64,000 bases of DNA from Alkalimonas mucilaginosa (GTDB taxonomy: Bacteria; Pseudomonadota; Gammaproteobacteria; Enterobacterales; Alteromonadaceae): NCBI RefSeq assembly GCF_036327005.1, contig NZ_JAUGZK010000015.1, forward strand, positions 21,946 to 85,945, in the 5' to 3' direction. The position numbers and the translations under genes were made by a program. Shown here piece after piece: positions 43,762 through 52,613 of the stretch. The stretch's first letter is position 1. Each line of letters opens with the position of its first letter. The notes beneath the pieces were generated by a model. That model saw only the letters and a list, made by a program, of their open reading frames with translations. It was not told the origin of the DNA and ran no database searches.

Positions 43762-44274
43762 TCAATGGCAGGCTTGAAGTAGCGGGCTCTCAGGCTCCAA
43801 TTGCTGCCACTCGCCGGACAGCGCCTCACCAGGCATTGGTAACTGCAACTGCGCCCGTTCGGTTAATTGAGCTTGTTGACCACAATGAATAATCAGGGTG
43901 AGCCCTATGGCGGACATCCGACGCTCAAACAGATAAATCGGCAGGCGGACCAGCTCGGGGTTCATTTGATTCACTTCTGCACTGTTAAAATCTGCGGCGA
44001 TAAAACGCAGTGTTTGCGGGAACAGGTAACTCCATGGCCGAAAGAAAGCGGTTTGCTCGCTACTACGAACGACTTCAACTCCAGCGGGGAGTAGGCTTTG
44101 TTGATGATCAAACCAGCTGTATTCCGAATAAATTTGAAAGGCTATCATGCCGATACCGGCCGAGACCGGGATCCACCAGCGTGCTAATCTTCCCCGACTT
44201 ATCCAGCGGGCGGATAAAGCCAAACCGGCTGCGCCCAAACCGGCAAAAACTGTAGCAACTAATTCCCAAAACAT
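43762..44274 (-). CDS. Unknown membrane-anchored protein
   Basis: I do not recognise this 170-residue protein. Two hydrophobic segments at the N-terminus (WELVATVFAGLGAAGLAL and WIPVSAGIGMIAFQIY) are followed by a soluble, probably periplasmic, region of about 115 residues with no motif I can name. It lies between the symporter terminator and the CBS/DUF294 gene, all on the minus strand. Confidence 0.65.
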   Translation of the reverse strand: MFWELVATVFAGLGAAGLALSARWISRGRLARWWIPVSAGIGMIAFQIYSEYSWFDHQQSLLPAGVEVVRSSEQTAFFRPWSYLFPQTLRFIAADFNSAEVNQMNPELVRLPIYLFERRMSAIGLTLIIHCGQQAQLTERAQLQLPMPGEALSGEWQQLEPESPLLQACH

Positions 44275-44289
44275 GCATACCTCGCGGAT

Positions 44290-44317
44290 AAAAAAGGGCT
44301 TTCCTGTTGGAAAGCCC
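44290..44317 (-). terminator. Terminator of the symporter operon
   Basis: On the minus strand GGGCTTTCC-AACA-GGAAAGCCC is followed by TTTTTT, 45 bases beyond the symporter stop. It is a canonical intrinsic terminator and separates the symporter pair from the downstream membrane-protein gene. Confidence 0.88.
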
Positions 44318-44360
44318 GTTTAGTTTACACTACTTTTCCAGCATTACAGAGTTGCTGCAT

Positions 44361-46127
44361 TTAGTGGCCCGTGGCGGTACCAGCACCGCGTGGGAAGCGC
44401 ACGCTTTCAACCAGATCCTGAATTTCCTGTGGTGGTTCTTCAGTCAGCGAGGAAACTGTGAAGGCAACCGCAAAGTTGATCATGGCACCAACTGCACCGA
44501 AGGACAGTGGCGATATGCCGAACAACCAGTTGGCTTCCACGTTGGTAAAGGTCGCCGTGCCAGGAATAAAGAACCAGCCCAGGTACAGGAAGATGTAGAC
44601 CACGGTACTGATTAAGCCCGCCAGCATACCGGCAATAGCACCTTTGCTGTTCACCCGTTTAGAGAAGATACCCATCATCAGTGCCGGGAAGATAGACGCC
44701 GCCGCTATACCAAAGGCCAGTGCGACCACCTGCGCAGCAAAGCCAGGCGGATTCATACCGAGCCAGGTAGCAATCACAATGGCGACCCCCATCGAGATCC
44801 GTGCTGCTAACAGCTCACCTTTATCGCTGATGTTTGGATTGATGGATCCCTTGATTAAATCATGACTTATTGCCGAGGAGATGGCCAGTAATAAGCCTGC
44901 GGCTGTTGATAACGCAGCTGCCAGACCACCAGCGGCAATCAAACCAATCACCCAGCCAGGCAGGTTGGCAATTTCCGGATTGGCCAGTACCAGGATGTCG
45001 TTGTTCACGGTTAGCTCGTTTCCTGCCCAGCCACGTGCTTCAGCCGTTTCCTGGAATGCTGGTACGTCATTGTACATCTGGATGCGTCCATCACCATTTT
45101 TATCATCAAAGCGGATCAGGCCAGTAGTTTCCCAGGTGCGGATCCAGTCAGGACGTTCGTCGTAGTGAATGGACTCTGCGGTTGGACCTGCCGGGTAAAT
45201 GGTGGTTAACAGGTTTAACCGGGCCATAGATGCCACAGCAGGCGCAGTCAGATACAACAGGGCAATGAATACCAGCGCCCAGCCAGCAGACCAGCGGGCA
45301 TCGGCTACTTTAGGTACCGTGAAAAAGCGAATAATAACGTGTGGCAGACCCGCGGTACCAATCATCAGGGACAGGGTAAAGAGCACCATGTTCAGTTTAT
45401 TGCTAACATCGGCGGTGTAATCCTGGAAACCAAGCTCACGCACTACTTCATCAAGTTTCTGCAACAATGGCATACCCGATTCGGTGTGAGTAGAGAACAG
45501 ACCCAGAGGTGGAATTGGGTTGCCGGTCAGTTGCAGTGAAATAAACACCGCCGGAATGGTGTAAGCGATGATCAATACCACGTACTGCGCTACCTGGGTA
45601 TAGGTGATGCCTTTCATACCACCCATGACAGCGTACATAAAGACCACTACGGCAGCAATTAACAGACCGGTGTCATTTTCTACTTCCAGGAAGCGGGAAA
45701 ACGCTACACCGGCACCCGTCATCTGGCCGATAACGTAGGTGACTGAAGCAATAATCAAACAGGCTACTGCTACTAAGCGGGCACCTGTGCTGTAGAATCG
45801 ATCGCCGATAAAATCCGGCACGGTAAATTTACCGAACTTGCGTAAGTACGGTGCCAGCAGCATGGCTAGCAGCACATAGCCACCGGTCCAGCCCATCAGG
45901 AAGCTGGAGTTGGCATAACCCCCGGCCGCAATCAGGCCGGCCATGGAAATAAAAGACGCCGCAGACATCCAGTCGGCGGCGGTTGCCATACCATTGGTTA
46001 CGGGGTTCACACCACCGCCTGCTACGTAGAACTCTTTGGTAGAGCCGGCACGTGCCCAGATGGCGATACCAATATAGAGCGCAAAGGATGCGCCGACGAA
46101 AATTAAGTTAATGGCAAATTGGCTCAT
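44361..46127 (-). CDS. Sodium:solute symporter, VC_2705-type large subunit (acetate-permease-like)
   Basis: This 588-residue member of the SSS (SLC5) family has about 13 membrane helices and the conserved GVNPVTNGMATAADWMSAASF near the N-terminus, the region that carries the sodium site in ActP-like proteins. A hydrophilic insertion in the middle (about 320-390) is rich in Asp and Asn. It belongs to the subfamily that works with a small DUF4212 subunit, whose gene lies immediately upstream. Acetate or another short organic acid is the likely substrate, supported by the CrbS-type kinase next door. Confidence 0.88.
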   Translation of the reverse strand: MSQFAINLIFVGASFALYIGIAIWARAGSTKEFYVAGGGVNPVTNGMATAADWMSAASFISMAGLIAAGGYANSSFLMGWTGGYVLLAMLLAPYLRKFGKFTVPDFIGDRFYSTGARLVAVACLIIASVTYVIGQMTGAGVAFSRFLEVENDTGLLIAAVVVFMYAVMGGMKGITYTQVAQYVVLIIAYTIPAVFISLQLTGNPIPPLGLFSTHTESGMPLLQKLDEVVRELGFQDYTADVSNKLNMVLFTLSLMIGTAGLPHVIIRFFTVPKVADARWSAGWALVFIALLYLTAPAVASMARLNLLTTIYPAGPTAESIHYDERPDWIRTWETTGLIRFDDKNGDGRIQMYNDVPAFQETAEARGWAGNELTVNNDILVLANPEIANLPGWVIGLIAAGGLAAALSTAAGLLLAISSAISHDLIKGSINPNISDKGELLAARISMGVAIVIATWLGMNPPGFAAQVVALAFGIAAASIFPALMMGIFSKRVNSKGAIAGMLAGLISTVVYIFLYLGWFFIPGTATFTNVEANWLFGISPLSFGAVGAMINFAVAFTVSSLTEEPPQEIQDLVESVRFPRGAGTATGH

Positions 46128-46130
46128 GGC

Positions 46131-46394
46131 TTACTCCTCGTCCAGGCCGAATTCTTTATCCAGCTTATTCATTCTCCAGGCATAGAAGAAGATCAGGCCG
46201 ATAAAGGTAAGAATGGAGCCTTGCTGGGCAAACCAAAAACCCAGATCAGTACCACCTATGACAATTCCGCTCAGTAACGGGCGGAGTAAGATACCAAAGC
46301 CGTAAGATACCAGCGCCCAAATCACCAGACTGATGATGATCAGTCGGAGATTGGCCTGCCAGTATGCAGCGGCATTTTTTTTATGCTCTACCAT
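46131..46394 (-). CDS. DUF4212 small subunit of the sodium:solute symporter
   Basis: This 87-residue protein has two membrane helices (LIIISLVIWALVSYGFGILL and GSILTFIGLIFFYAWRMNKL) and the charged end DKEFGLDEE, the pattern of DUF4212. This family is always next to VC_2705-type symporters and is thought to be their small subunit. It starts the operon; the symporter begins three bases after its stop. A GGGGAGCAC ribosome binding site precedes the ATG on the minus strand. Confidence 0.9.
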   Translation of the reverse strand: MVEHKKNAAAYWQANLRLIIISLVIWALVSYGFGILLRPLLSGIVIGGTDLGFWFAQQGSILTFIGLIFFYAWRMNKLDKEFGLDEE

Positions 46395-46470
46395 GGTTGT
46401 GCTCCCCTTGTTGTCTTTTTGGTCACCTTGGTCGGTTTTAATCTAGCAGCGACCAGAAATTGCGAAAGCC

Positions 46471-46482
46471 CGACTTTAGTCG
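46471..46482. promoter_or_regulatory. Palindrome CGACTTTAGTCG, site B
   Basis: This second copy of the 12-base palindrome lies in the 167-base divergent gap, about 77 bases from the DUF4212 start and 80 from the CrbS-like start. It is followed by AA and GCT-containing sequence similar to that at site A. Confidence 0.6.
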
Positions 46483-46506
46483 AAGCAAAGCTGAGCAATG
46501 GTTGAC

Positions 46507-46527
46507 TTTGGCCGGTGTTCGGCCAAA
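46507..46527. promoter_or_regulatory. Inverted repeat in the crbS-like leader
   Basis: TTTGGCCG-GTGTT-CGGCCAAA is perfect over eight base pairs and lies 35 bases before the kinase start codon, just after a TTGACT (46502-46507) that resembles a -35 box. It may be an operator or a leader hairpin. Confidence 0.4.
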
Positions 46528-46561
46528 AGTATCAGCAGAGTGAATAAAAGGAGAGTGCCGC

Positions 46562-49500
46562 GTGGCAGCCTGGACCGTAGCAATACTGGCATTGTTGTAT
46601 GTTGGCGGCTTATTTTGGATCGCCAACTGGGGGGAGCGACATGCCGACGATCGTCTGATACGAAAGTATGGGGGCTTCATTTATAGCCTGGCATTGGCGG
46701 TGTATTGCACCTCCTGGACTTATTATGGTGCCGTTGGCACAGCTGTTACTCAGGGCTGGGACTATATCCCGATTTACCTGGGACCCATTTTGTTGTTCGT
46801 ATTTGCTCAGCCATTTTTATTCAAGCTTTTGTATGTGGCAAAAAAGCACAATGTGACTTCCATCGCCGATTTTATCTCTTCCCGTTATGGCAAGCGCCGC
46901 AATATAGCCCTGGTGGTAGCACTGATCTGTCTGGTCGTGGTGGTGCCTTATATTTCCTTGCAACTAAAAGCGGTGGCAAGCTCGTATCAGGTGCTGCTGG
47001 GGCAGGACTTTAGTGTTGGCACCGTCGCCTGGTATCAGGACAGCGCCTTGCTCAGTGCCGTGGCCATGGCTTTCTTTGCGATTTTATTTGGTACCCGCAA
47101 GGTGCATCTGACCGAACAAAATCGAGGGGTGATGGTAGCCATTGCTTTTGAGTCTGTGGTCAAGCTCTTTGCTTTGTTGCTACTGGCAGGGGTGGTCTAT
47201 GTATTTTTCCTGGATACCGATCGTTCAGCGTTGCAGCACTTTGTCAGCCATGCCAATGCACAACAGCAGCAAAATGCAGGTACCGGCTGGGTTGGTTTTC
47301 TAACCAAAACTCTGTTGGCAACAGCGGCGGTATTTTTGCTGCCGCGCCAGTTTCATGTCGCCTTTGTCGAGAATGTGTCCAATCAGCATTTACGCCATGC
47401 CAGACGTTGGTTTTCGGGGTATCTGCTGATGGTCACCCTGGTGGTGATCCCTATTGCGGTCGCTGGGATGTTGATGTTCCCGGATAGCTGGCAGCAAGCC
47501 GATAGTTTTGTGCTGCTTATCCCGGCGTCCAATGGCTGGGACACTTTAAGTGCTCTGGTGTTTATTGGTGGTTTTTCTGCTGCGACCTCTATGATCATCA
47601 TTGCTACGTTGGCGTTAAGTACCATGATCAGCAATGATGTGGTGTTGCCGGGGCTGTTACGGCGAGCTAAGCGTCAGGGCATGCAGCACGATTACAGCCT
47701 GCTGCTGCTGTTGGTACGGCGCAGCATGATTGTACTGGTGATGGGGCTATCCTGGCTTTATTACGTCTTTTTTGCCCGCAACTACGATCTGGCAGAAACC
47801 GGTTTACTGGCTTTTGCGCTGACCATTCAGTTGGCCCCTGCAGTGGTTGGTGGGTTGTACTGGCGTCATGGCAATGCCCGTGGTGTTTATGCTGGCCTGG
47901 CGGTTGGCTTTGGTTTGTGGTTTTTTACGCTGATGCTGCCGCAACTGGTTGGCGCCGGTGTGATCCGCACCGACATTATGCAAAGTGGTTTATTTGGTCT
48001 GTCCTGGTTGCACCCCGAGGCCATGTTTGGCATTCGGACCGATAGCCTGACGCACGGTGTTATTTTATCGCTGGGGCTGAATATAGTGGCCTTTGTGCTG
48101 GTGTCACTGCTTACCCGGGTACCGCTTAAAGACCGTTTGCAGGCGGTTGCCTTTGTGAAGCCCAACCTGCCGATCGATCATCAGGACACGCCGGCGCGGC
48201 GAATTAAAATTCGTAACTCGGATTTACGTACCTTGCTGGAGCGCTTTGTTGGTCAGCAGCGAGCGCTGGAATGTTTGCAGGAGTTTGGTCGCAGGCAACA
48301 ACAAGAACTGGACCCGGATGATCAGCCCAGCGTGCGTCTGGTCGAGCATGTGGAGCGTGAGCTCTCTGGCGTGATCGGTGCTTCTTCGGCTTCTACTATG
48401 GTCAATGCTGTGCTGGAGGGCAAGCAACTGGGCTTTGAGGATGTGGTTACGCTCTTTGATGACACCACTCAGGCCATTCAATTTTCACGCAAAATTCTGT
48501 TTTCCACCCTGGAGCACTTGAGTCAGGGCGTCAGTGTAGTTGACCGGGATCTGAATCTGGTGGCCTGGAACAAAGCGTATCTGGAAATGTTTGAGTATCC
48601 GGAAGGGATGGTTCGGGTTGGGCGACCGATTGCGGATATTGTGCGTTTGAATGCAGAGCGCGGTTTGTGCGGTAAAGGAGAAATCGAAGATCACGTCAAC
48701 AAACGTATTCAGCATATGCAAAACGGTACTCAGCATGTATTTCAGCGGGTGCGGCCAGATGGTAAAGTGATCGAAATGCGTGGTAACCCAATCCCCGGTG
48801 GAGGTTTTGTTACCAGCTTTACCGATATTACCGATCATGTGCAAGCGGTACAGGCCCTGGCGGAGGCCAAGCAACATTTAGAGCAGCGGGTGCAGGAGCG
48901 TACCCAGACCATCAGCGAAATGAACCATGAGTTGCTGGCAGAAGTGGAGCGGCGCAAGCTCACCGAGCAACAATTATTGCATGCTAAAGCCGAGGCTGAA
49001 GCGGCCAATGCATCGAAAACCCGTTTTCTGGCACTGGCCAGCCACGATATTTTACAGCCACTGAACGCAGCGCGGTTATTTACTGCTGCCTTATCGGGAC
49101 GGCATCATGACAAACAGCACCAGCACATTGTGCAGCAGTTGGATAATTCTTTAAAAGCGACTGAGGAGTTGATTTCTACGTTACTGGAAATCGCCAAACT
49201 GGATGATGGCAAGCTGCAGCCTTCGGTACAGCCAGTCGCTCTTGGTGAGCTGCTGTCGAATCTGGCCGATGAATACAATCTGTTGGCCAGGCAAAAAGGC
49301 TTGCAACTAAAGGTTCGTAGTCAGGATGTGCAGGTATTGACCGATGCTACTTACTTGCGGCGTATTGTGCAAAATATGCTGTCCAACGCCATTAAATACA
49401 CCCCAAAAGGTAAGGTACTGCTGAGCTGCCGGCGACGGGGTGAGCATCTGTTGCTGCAGGTGTGGGATACCGGCCCAGGCATTGCAGAGCCGGACCTGGT

Positions 49501-50110
49501 GCGGATTTTTGATGATTTCTACCGCATTGATGCCACTGCAAAAGGGCAACAAGGCGTCGGTCTGGGTTTGGCGGTGGTTCACCGTATGGCGCGTGTGCTG
49601 GGGCATAGCGTCGCTGTTCACTCACGGCCGGGACATGGTACGGTATTTAGCCTGACTCTGCCGCTGGTCTTTGCTGCAGCGGCAAGGCCGGTTGAAGAGT
49701 ACAGCCGGCCTCGTAGCGCTTTAGCTGGCCTGAAGGTGATCTGTGTTGATGACGATGCCACCAACCTGGAGGCGCTGAAGGTGCTGTTGCAGCAATGGCA
49801 GATAGACCAGGTGCAGGGATTTTATGATGAGCAAAGTCTGCTGACTTTTGCCGCTCAGCACCCGGCACCCGATGTGCTGCTGATTGACTATCAATTGGGT
49901 CAAAATAGCAATGGGCTGGATTTGTATCAGCAACTTCAAGTGTACTGGCAGCATGTGCCTGGTATTCTGGTGTCGGCTTCGCCTCAGGCTGATTTAGCCC
50001 GGCAGGCTCAGCGGCTGGGGTTGTTGTTTCTGGCCAAGCCGATTAAGCCGGCGGCACTTCGTGCCAGCTTGAATCAAATCAACTTGCTGAAACGACAGGT
50101 TGCCGAATGA
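46562..50110 (+). CDS. CrbS-like hybrid histidine kinase with SLC5 transporter domain
   Basis: This 1182-residue kinase starts with a sodium:solute-symporter-like region (about 1-510, some 13 helices), then a linker, a PAS domain (about 635-760), a coiled coil, HisKA with His828 in ASHDILQPLNAA, a HATPase (about 910-1035) and a receiver domain with Asp1109 in LLIDYQLG. This is the architecture of CrbS/CbrA-type kinases; CrbS controls the acetate switch in Vibrio through CrbR. No response-regulator gene is adjacent. The GTG at 46562 has AGGAG seven bases upstream. It is divergent from the symporter operon. Confidence 0.87.
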   Translation: MAAWTVAILALLYVGGLFWIANWGERHADDRLIRKYGGFIYSLALAVYCTSWTYYGAVGTAVTQGWDYIPIYLGPILLFVFAQPFLFKLLYVAKKHNVTSIADFISSRYGKRRNIALVVALICLVVVVPYISLQLKAVASSYQVLLGQDFSVGTVAWYQDSALLSAVAMAFFAILFGTRKVHLTEQNRGVMVAIAFESVVKLFALLLLAGVVYVFFLDTDRSALQHFVSHANAQQQQNAGTGWVGFLTKTLLATAAVFLLPRQFHVAFVENVSNQHLRHARRWFSGYLLMVTLVVIPIAVAGMLMFPDSWQQADSFVLLIPASNGWDTLSALVFIGGFSAATSMIIIATLALSTMISNDVVLPGLLRRAKRQGMQHDYSLLLLLVRRSMIVLVMGLSWLYYVFFARNYDLAETGLLAFALTIQLAPAVVGGLYWRHGNARGVYAGLAVGFGLWFFTLMLPQLVGAGVIRTDIMQSGLFGLSWLHPEAMFGIRTDSLTHGVILSLGLNIVAFVLVSLLTRVPLKDRLQAVAFVKPNLPIDHQDTPARRIKIRNSDLRTLLERFVGQQRALECLQEFGRRQQQELDPDDQPSVRLVEHVERELSGVIGASSASTMVNAVLEGKQLGFEDVVTLFDDTTQAIQFSRKILFSTLEHLSQGVSVVDRDLNLVAWNKAYLEMFEYPEGMVRVGRPIADIVRLNAERGLCGKGEIEDHVNKRIQHMQNGTQHVFQRVRPDGKVIEMRGNPIPGGGFVTSFTDITDHVQAVQALAEAKQHLEQRVQERTQTISEMNHELLAEVERRKLTEQQLLHAKAEAEAANASKTRFLALASHDILQPLNAARLFTAALSGRHHDKQHQHIVQQLDNSLKATEELISTLLEIAKLDDGKLQPSVQPVALGELLSNLADEYNLLARQKGLQLKVRSQDVQVLTDATYLRRIVQNMLSNAIKYTPKGKVLLSCRRRGEHLLLQVWDTGPGIAEPDLVRIFDDFYRIDATAKGQQGVGLGLAVVHRMARVLGHSVAVHSRPGHGTVFSLTLPLVFAAAARPVEEYSRPRSALAGLKVICVDDDATNLEALKVLLQQWQIDQVQGFYDEQSLLTFAAQHPAPDVLLIDYQLGQNSNGLDLYQQLQVYWQHVPGILVSASPQADLARQAQRLGLLFLAKPIKPAALRASLNQINLLKRQVAE

Positions 50111-50198
50111 TTCGGCAGCTGATCCTGGCTTTGCCTGTTCCGGTTGGTATTCAGCTCGCGGATCAGGCATACTTCAGCCGATAGCCGCATGTTTTTTG

Positions 50199-50978
50199 AT
50201 GGATTTTCTAGTGCAAGCAGGTATTACCACAGGCGATCGCAGCTTTCAGTTCGGCGATGGCATATTTACCACCATCCGGGTGCGGGCTGGTGTTGCTGAG
50301 TATTGGCCATTGCATCTGACGCGCTTGCAACAAGGCGTCACCCGGCTGGGCTTTCGCGAGCCAGACTGGCAGCAATTAAGCAACCAGGTACAGCAGGCGA
50401 TTTCGGCCCGAGAGCAAGTAATTAAAGTGGTGATTTCACGCGGTCATGCTGGTCGTGGTTACAGCCCTGCGGCCGTCTCTGGACCAGATATTTACATCAG
50501 TACCGCTGGCTTGCCAGATTATCAGCGTCAGCAGCAGTTGGGGATTGGTCTTGGCCTGGCCAGACTACAGTTGGGCTGCCAGCCTTTGCTGGCGGGCATC
50601 AAACACAACAACCGGCTGGAGCAAGTGTTGCTAAAGCAAGAGCTGGCAGGCACGTGTTTTGATGACTTGCTGGTACTGGATCAACGCGGCTTTGTTACCG
50701 AGGCCATTGCCGCCAATGTGTTTTTTTACCGGGATGGACGCTGGTTCACACCATTACTCGACCAGGCAGGCGTTGCAGGGGTTATGCGGCAGGTCTTGCA
50801 GCAACAGCTGCAGGCTGAGCTGGTGCAGTGGCCACTGGACAAGTTGCAGGGGATCGAAGCTTTATTCTGCTGCAATGCGCTTTGTGGGGTACTGCCAGTG
50901 CATACTTTTGCAGAGAAGCCGTTGCAACTGGCCCCGGTTCGGCAGGTACAACAGGAGCTCGCATGCTACGTCGTTTAG
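50199..50978 (+). CDS. pabC: PabC, aminodeoxychorismate lyase (N-terminus possibly frameshifted)
   Basis: PabC is a PLP enzyme that releases pyruvate from aminodeoxychorismate to give p-aminobenzoate for folate. The 259 residues contain GDRSFQFGDGIFTT, the PLP Lys in GIKHNNRLEQVLL and TEAIAANVFF. The start is doubtful: the ATG at 50199 lacks a ribosome binding site and the usual N-terminal strand. An ATG at 50189, in another frame, encodes MFFDGFSS, which fits the missing hydrophobic-Asp-Gly pattern, so an indel near 50190-50230 is possible. The 3' end overlaps mltG by 16 bases. Confidence 0.88.
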   Translation: MDFLVQAGITTGDRSFQFGDGIFTTIRVRAGVAEYWPLHLTRLQQGVTRLGFREPDWQQLSNQVQQAISAREQVIKVVISRGHAGRGYSPAAVSGPDIYISTAGLPDYQRQQQLGIGLGLARLQLGCQPLLAGIKHNNRLEQVLLKQELAGTCFDDLLVLDQRGFVTEAIAANVFFYRDGRWFTPLLDQAGVAGVMRQVLQQQLQAELVQWPLDKLQGIEALFCCNALCGVLPVHTFAEKPLQLAPVRQVQQELACYVV

Positions 50979-51976
50979 TGATACTGGCTTTATCCTTGCT
51001 GTTTCTCGCTTCCGTGCTTGTTTACAATAAAATGCAGCAACTGGCAGTGCAGCCACTGCAATTAACCGGTGATTTATTCACGGTGCCTGCAGGGGCGTCC
51101 GCGCTGGGTTTATGCCGACAATGGCAACGCCAGCAACTGCTGGATGAACAAGATTGCCACCTGCTGCGGCTTACCATCTGGTTGCGACCTGAGTTGTCTG
51201 CTGTGCGGGCCGGCACCTATCGGGTAACCGACGATTTATCACTGGTGCAACTGCTTGAGCGTTTTGTGCGGGGAGAGGTGGCTCAGTTTGCCTTTACCTG
51301 GCGCGAAGGAGAAACGCTGCAACAAACCCTGGAGCGGCTGCAACAAGCGGATTATTTGCAGTACGATCTCACTGAGCAGCAGTTGCTGCAGTTGTTGCGT
51401 TGGCCAGAGGATTGGGGCCAGCCGCCGCAGGTAGCTGAAGGCTTGTTCTTCCCTGAAACTTATTATTACACAGCCCACAGTCGGGCCAGTCAGTTACTGA
51501 GCCGGGCACATCACAGTCTGCTGCAGCAGTTGGAAGCCAACTGGCAGTTGCGCAGCTTGGATCATCCGCTTGAAACGCCCTATGAGCTGCTGATTCTGGC
51601 TTCTATTATTGAAAAAGAAGCCGGTCATGAGCCGGAGAAACCTCTGGTTAGTTCGGTGTTTGTGAACCGGTTGCGCAGCAATATGCGGCTGCAAACCGAT
51701 CCTACAGTGATTTATGGGTTGGAAAACTTCAGTGGTCGTATCACCCGGGCAGATTTGAACAACCCGCACCCATACAATACGTATCGTCATCATGGCTTAC
51801 CGCCAGGGCCTATTTCATCGGTCAGTGCCAGCTCGATGCGAGCTGCTGCGCAACCCGAAGAAACGACGCTGTATTATTTTGTCAGCCGTGGTGATGGCAC
51901 CCATGTGTTTTCTGAAACATTGCAAGAACACAATGCGGCAGTTCGGCGCTATATTTTAAGGAACCGCAATGACTAA
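50963..51976 (+). CDS. mltG: MltG, endolytic murein transglycosylase
   Basis: MltG is an inner-membrane enzyme that cleaves nascent glycan strands and sets their length. The 337 residues have an N-terminal membrane helix (LVILALSLLFLASVLVY), a LysM-like region and the YceG catalytic domain with the catalytic Glu in ASIIEKEAG, and DPTVIYGL and LPPGPISS motifs. The ATG at 50963 is preceded by AGGAG, inside pabC. The 3' end overlaps tmk by eight bases. The order pabC-mltG-tmk-holB is the usual one. Confidence 0.95.
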   Translation: MLRRLVILALSLLFLASVLVYNKMQQLAVQPLQLTGDLFTVPAGASALGLCRQWQRQQLLDEQDCHLLRLTIWLRPELSAVRAGTYRVTDDLSLVQLLERFVRGEVAQFAFTWREGETLQQTLERLQQADYLQYDLTEQQLLQLLRWPEDWGQPPQVAEGLFFPETYYYTAHSRASQLLSRAHHSLLQQLEANWQLRSLDHPLETPYELLILASIIEKEAGHEPEKPLVSSVFVNRLRSNMRLQTDPTVIYGLENFSGRITRADLNNPHPYNTYRHHGLPPGPISSVSASSMRAAAQPEETTLYYFVSRGDGTHVFSETLQEHNAAVRRYILRNRND

Positions 51977-52613
51977 GCAGGGCCGTTTTTTAGTAGTGGA
52001 AGGCCTGGAAGGGGCAGGAAAAAGCACCGCTATCGCCACTATCCGGCAATGGCTGGAAGGCAAGCAGCAACCGGTAGTATGTACCCGGGAACCGGGGGGG
52101 ACACCGCTGGCTGAACAAATCCGTACTTTGGTTAAGCAGGTGCATACCGAGCCACTAACTGCCGAAGCCGAGCTGTTGCTGATGTATGCCGCCCGGGTGC
52201 AGTTGCTGCGCAATGTGATTGAGCCGGCCTTGGCAGCCGGTAACTGGGTATTGGCCGACCGCCATGATTTGTCATCCCGGGCCTATCAGGGAGGAGGCCG
52301 GCAATTGGATACCGGGCTGATCAATGGCATCCGACAGACTGTTTTGGGCGATTGTCATCCTGATCTGACGCTTTACCTGGATATTGATCCGGCTATTGGT
52401 TTAGCCCGGGCTCAAGCCCGTGGCGAGCTGGATCGGATTGAACAGGAACAACTGGCTTTTTTTCAGCGCACCCGCCAGGTGTATTTGCACATTGCGGCCA
52501 CGGAACCCGGTATTGTGGTGATTGACGCATCCCGGCCACTACCAGAGGTGCAACAAAGTATTCTGGCAGCTCTGGATGCATTCTGGGAGCAAGGTTATGC
52601 TGCCCTGGCTTGA
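51969..52613 (+). CDS. tmk: Tmk, thymidylate kinase
   Basis: Tmk phosphorylates dTMP to dTDP. The 214 residues have the P-loop GLEGAGKST (about 12-20), the DR motif in LADRHDLSSRAYQGGGR, and a lid region. Length matches the E. coli enzyme (213). It starts inside the end of mltG and overlaps holB by 17 bases, so it is translated as part of the operon. Confidence 0.96.
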   Translation: MTKQGRFLVVEGLEGAGKSTAIATIRQWLEGKQQPVVCTREPGGTPLAEQIRTLVKQVHTEPLTAEAELLLMYAARVQLLRNVIEPALAAGNWVLADRHDLSSRAYQGGGRQLDTGLINGIRQTVLGDCHPDLTLYLDIDPAIGLARAQARGELDRIEQEQLAFFQRTRQVYLHIAATEPGIVVIDASRPLPEVQQSILAALDAFWEQGYAALA

